Part shown: positions 63,877 through 64,000 of the stretch, piece by piece
Numbering within the stretch: the first letter of the stretch is position 1
How the letters are laid out: each line of letters starts with the position of its first letter
Assembly (NCBI RefSeq): GCF_003206495.1
Contig: NZ_NKUF01000006.1
Location: forward strand, 46,838-110,837
Origin: Gluconacetobacter entanii
GTDB lineage: Bacteria; Pseudomonadota; Alphaproteobacteria; Acetobacterales; Acetobacteraceae
Direction: 5' to 3'
DNA: 64,000 nt
Translations under genes and position numbers: made by a program
The notes under the pieces: model-generated
What the model was told of the DNA's origin: nothing
Databases searched by the model: none
What the model saw: only the letters and a program-made list of their open reading frames with translations

Positions 63877-64000
63877 TTGAGGATTGTGACTGGTAACTTA
63901 CCGTCGTTAACGACGTCGTTATTGACGTCATTTGAGAGGTAAGAATGACCCAGGAAATCCTGATTGGCGTTGAACGCCGCCGCCGCTGGTCGGATGAACG
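63848..64000 (+). mobile_element. Left end of an IS66-family-like element (partial)
   Basis: Begins at GTAACCGGCCG inside the phage gene; GTAA ends are characteristic of IS66-family inverted repeats. About 97 bases in, a gene starts whose product matches the start of an IS66 TnpA. The element leaves the window, so its other end and the duplicated target cannot be seen; the eight bases before it are GGACAACG. Confidence 0.55.
63945..64000 (+). CDS. IS66-type TnpA, N-terminal fragment
   Basis: ATG at 63945 with GAGAGG upstream. The visible residues MTQEILIGVERRRRWSDE contain the ERRRRWS motif found at the start of IS66-family TnpA proteins. Only 18 codons are in the window. Confidence 0.6.
   Translation, partial: MTQEILIGVERRRRWSDE

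Overview
The window is GC-rich and reads as a chromosome segment of an acetic acid bacterium (Acetobacteraceae; Komagataeibacter or Gluconacetobacter is my best guess from gene order and protein character, not from a database search). The first 24.4 kb is host core genome. The remaining ~39 kb is one integrated tailed-phage genome that runs to an insertion sequence at the right edge.

Host part, minus strand (1-17.4 kb): a CPA1 Na+/H+ antiporter with a C-terminal cyclic-nucleotide-binding domain (runs off the left edge); a thiamine block thiO-thiS-thiG-thiE directly behind glmU-glmS; then the replication/repair block dnaA-dnaN-recF-gyrB, with rpsT and mutM upstream of dnaA. A gph-like HAD phosphatase lies between glmU and gyrB on the plus strand. 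mutM carries a one-base frameshift in a run of seven identical bases. Host part, plus strand (17.4-24.4 kb): ubiE, coaBC and dut, an ABC transporter (double-length permease plus ATPase with an AAA-associated C-terminal domain, no binding protein), and an orphan SAM methyltransferase.

Prophage (about 24.8-63.85 kb): a leftward, tightly overlapping operon of ten small genes (excisionase-like protein at the far end, a DUF6884-like protein, mostly unknowns) and a rightward early region diverge around a repressor gene whose flanks carry matching 15-bp palindromic operators. Rightward come a Cro-like gene, two minus-strand cargo genes (one a membrane-anchored WYL-like protein), a GcrA-like zinc mini-protein, an HTH protein, a lambda-O-like replication gene with repeats and an AT-rich tract inside its coding sequence, a HicA-like protein, a DNA methyltransferase and a probable late regulator. 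A complete tyrosine recombinase sits in the middle of the prophage (36 kb) rather than at its left end. Packaging and head genes are lambda-like (small and large terminase, gpW, portal, S49 protease, scaffold, decoration, capsid, FII-like). The tail is Mu-like and contractile (sheath, tube, frameshifted chaperone, tape measure, gpN, gpP, gp45-gp48, fibre). A lysis/accessory cassette, a Tat-type lipoprotein, a Gp49-like protein and a HicAB toxin-antitoxin pair follow. The final phage gene is cut by what looks like the start of an IS66-family element.

Several phage genes look broken: a frameshifted gpZ-like gene, an in-frame TAG in the small terminase, and the IS-interrupted last gene. With the mutM frameshift this suggests a decaying prophage, or, for the single-base lesions, sequencing error. 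The most informative phage features are the operator set, the internal origin candidate, the poly-T -1 frameshift site in the tail chaperone, the hairpin family, and the leftward operon of unknown function.
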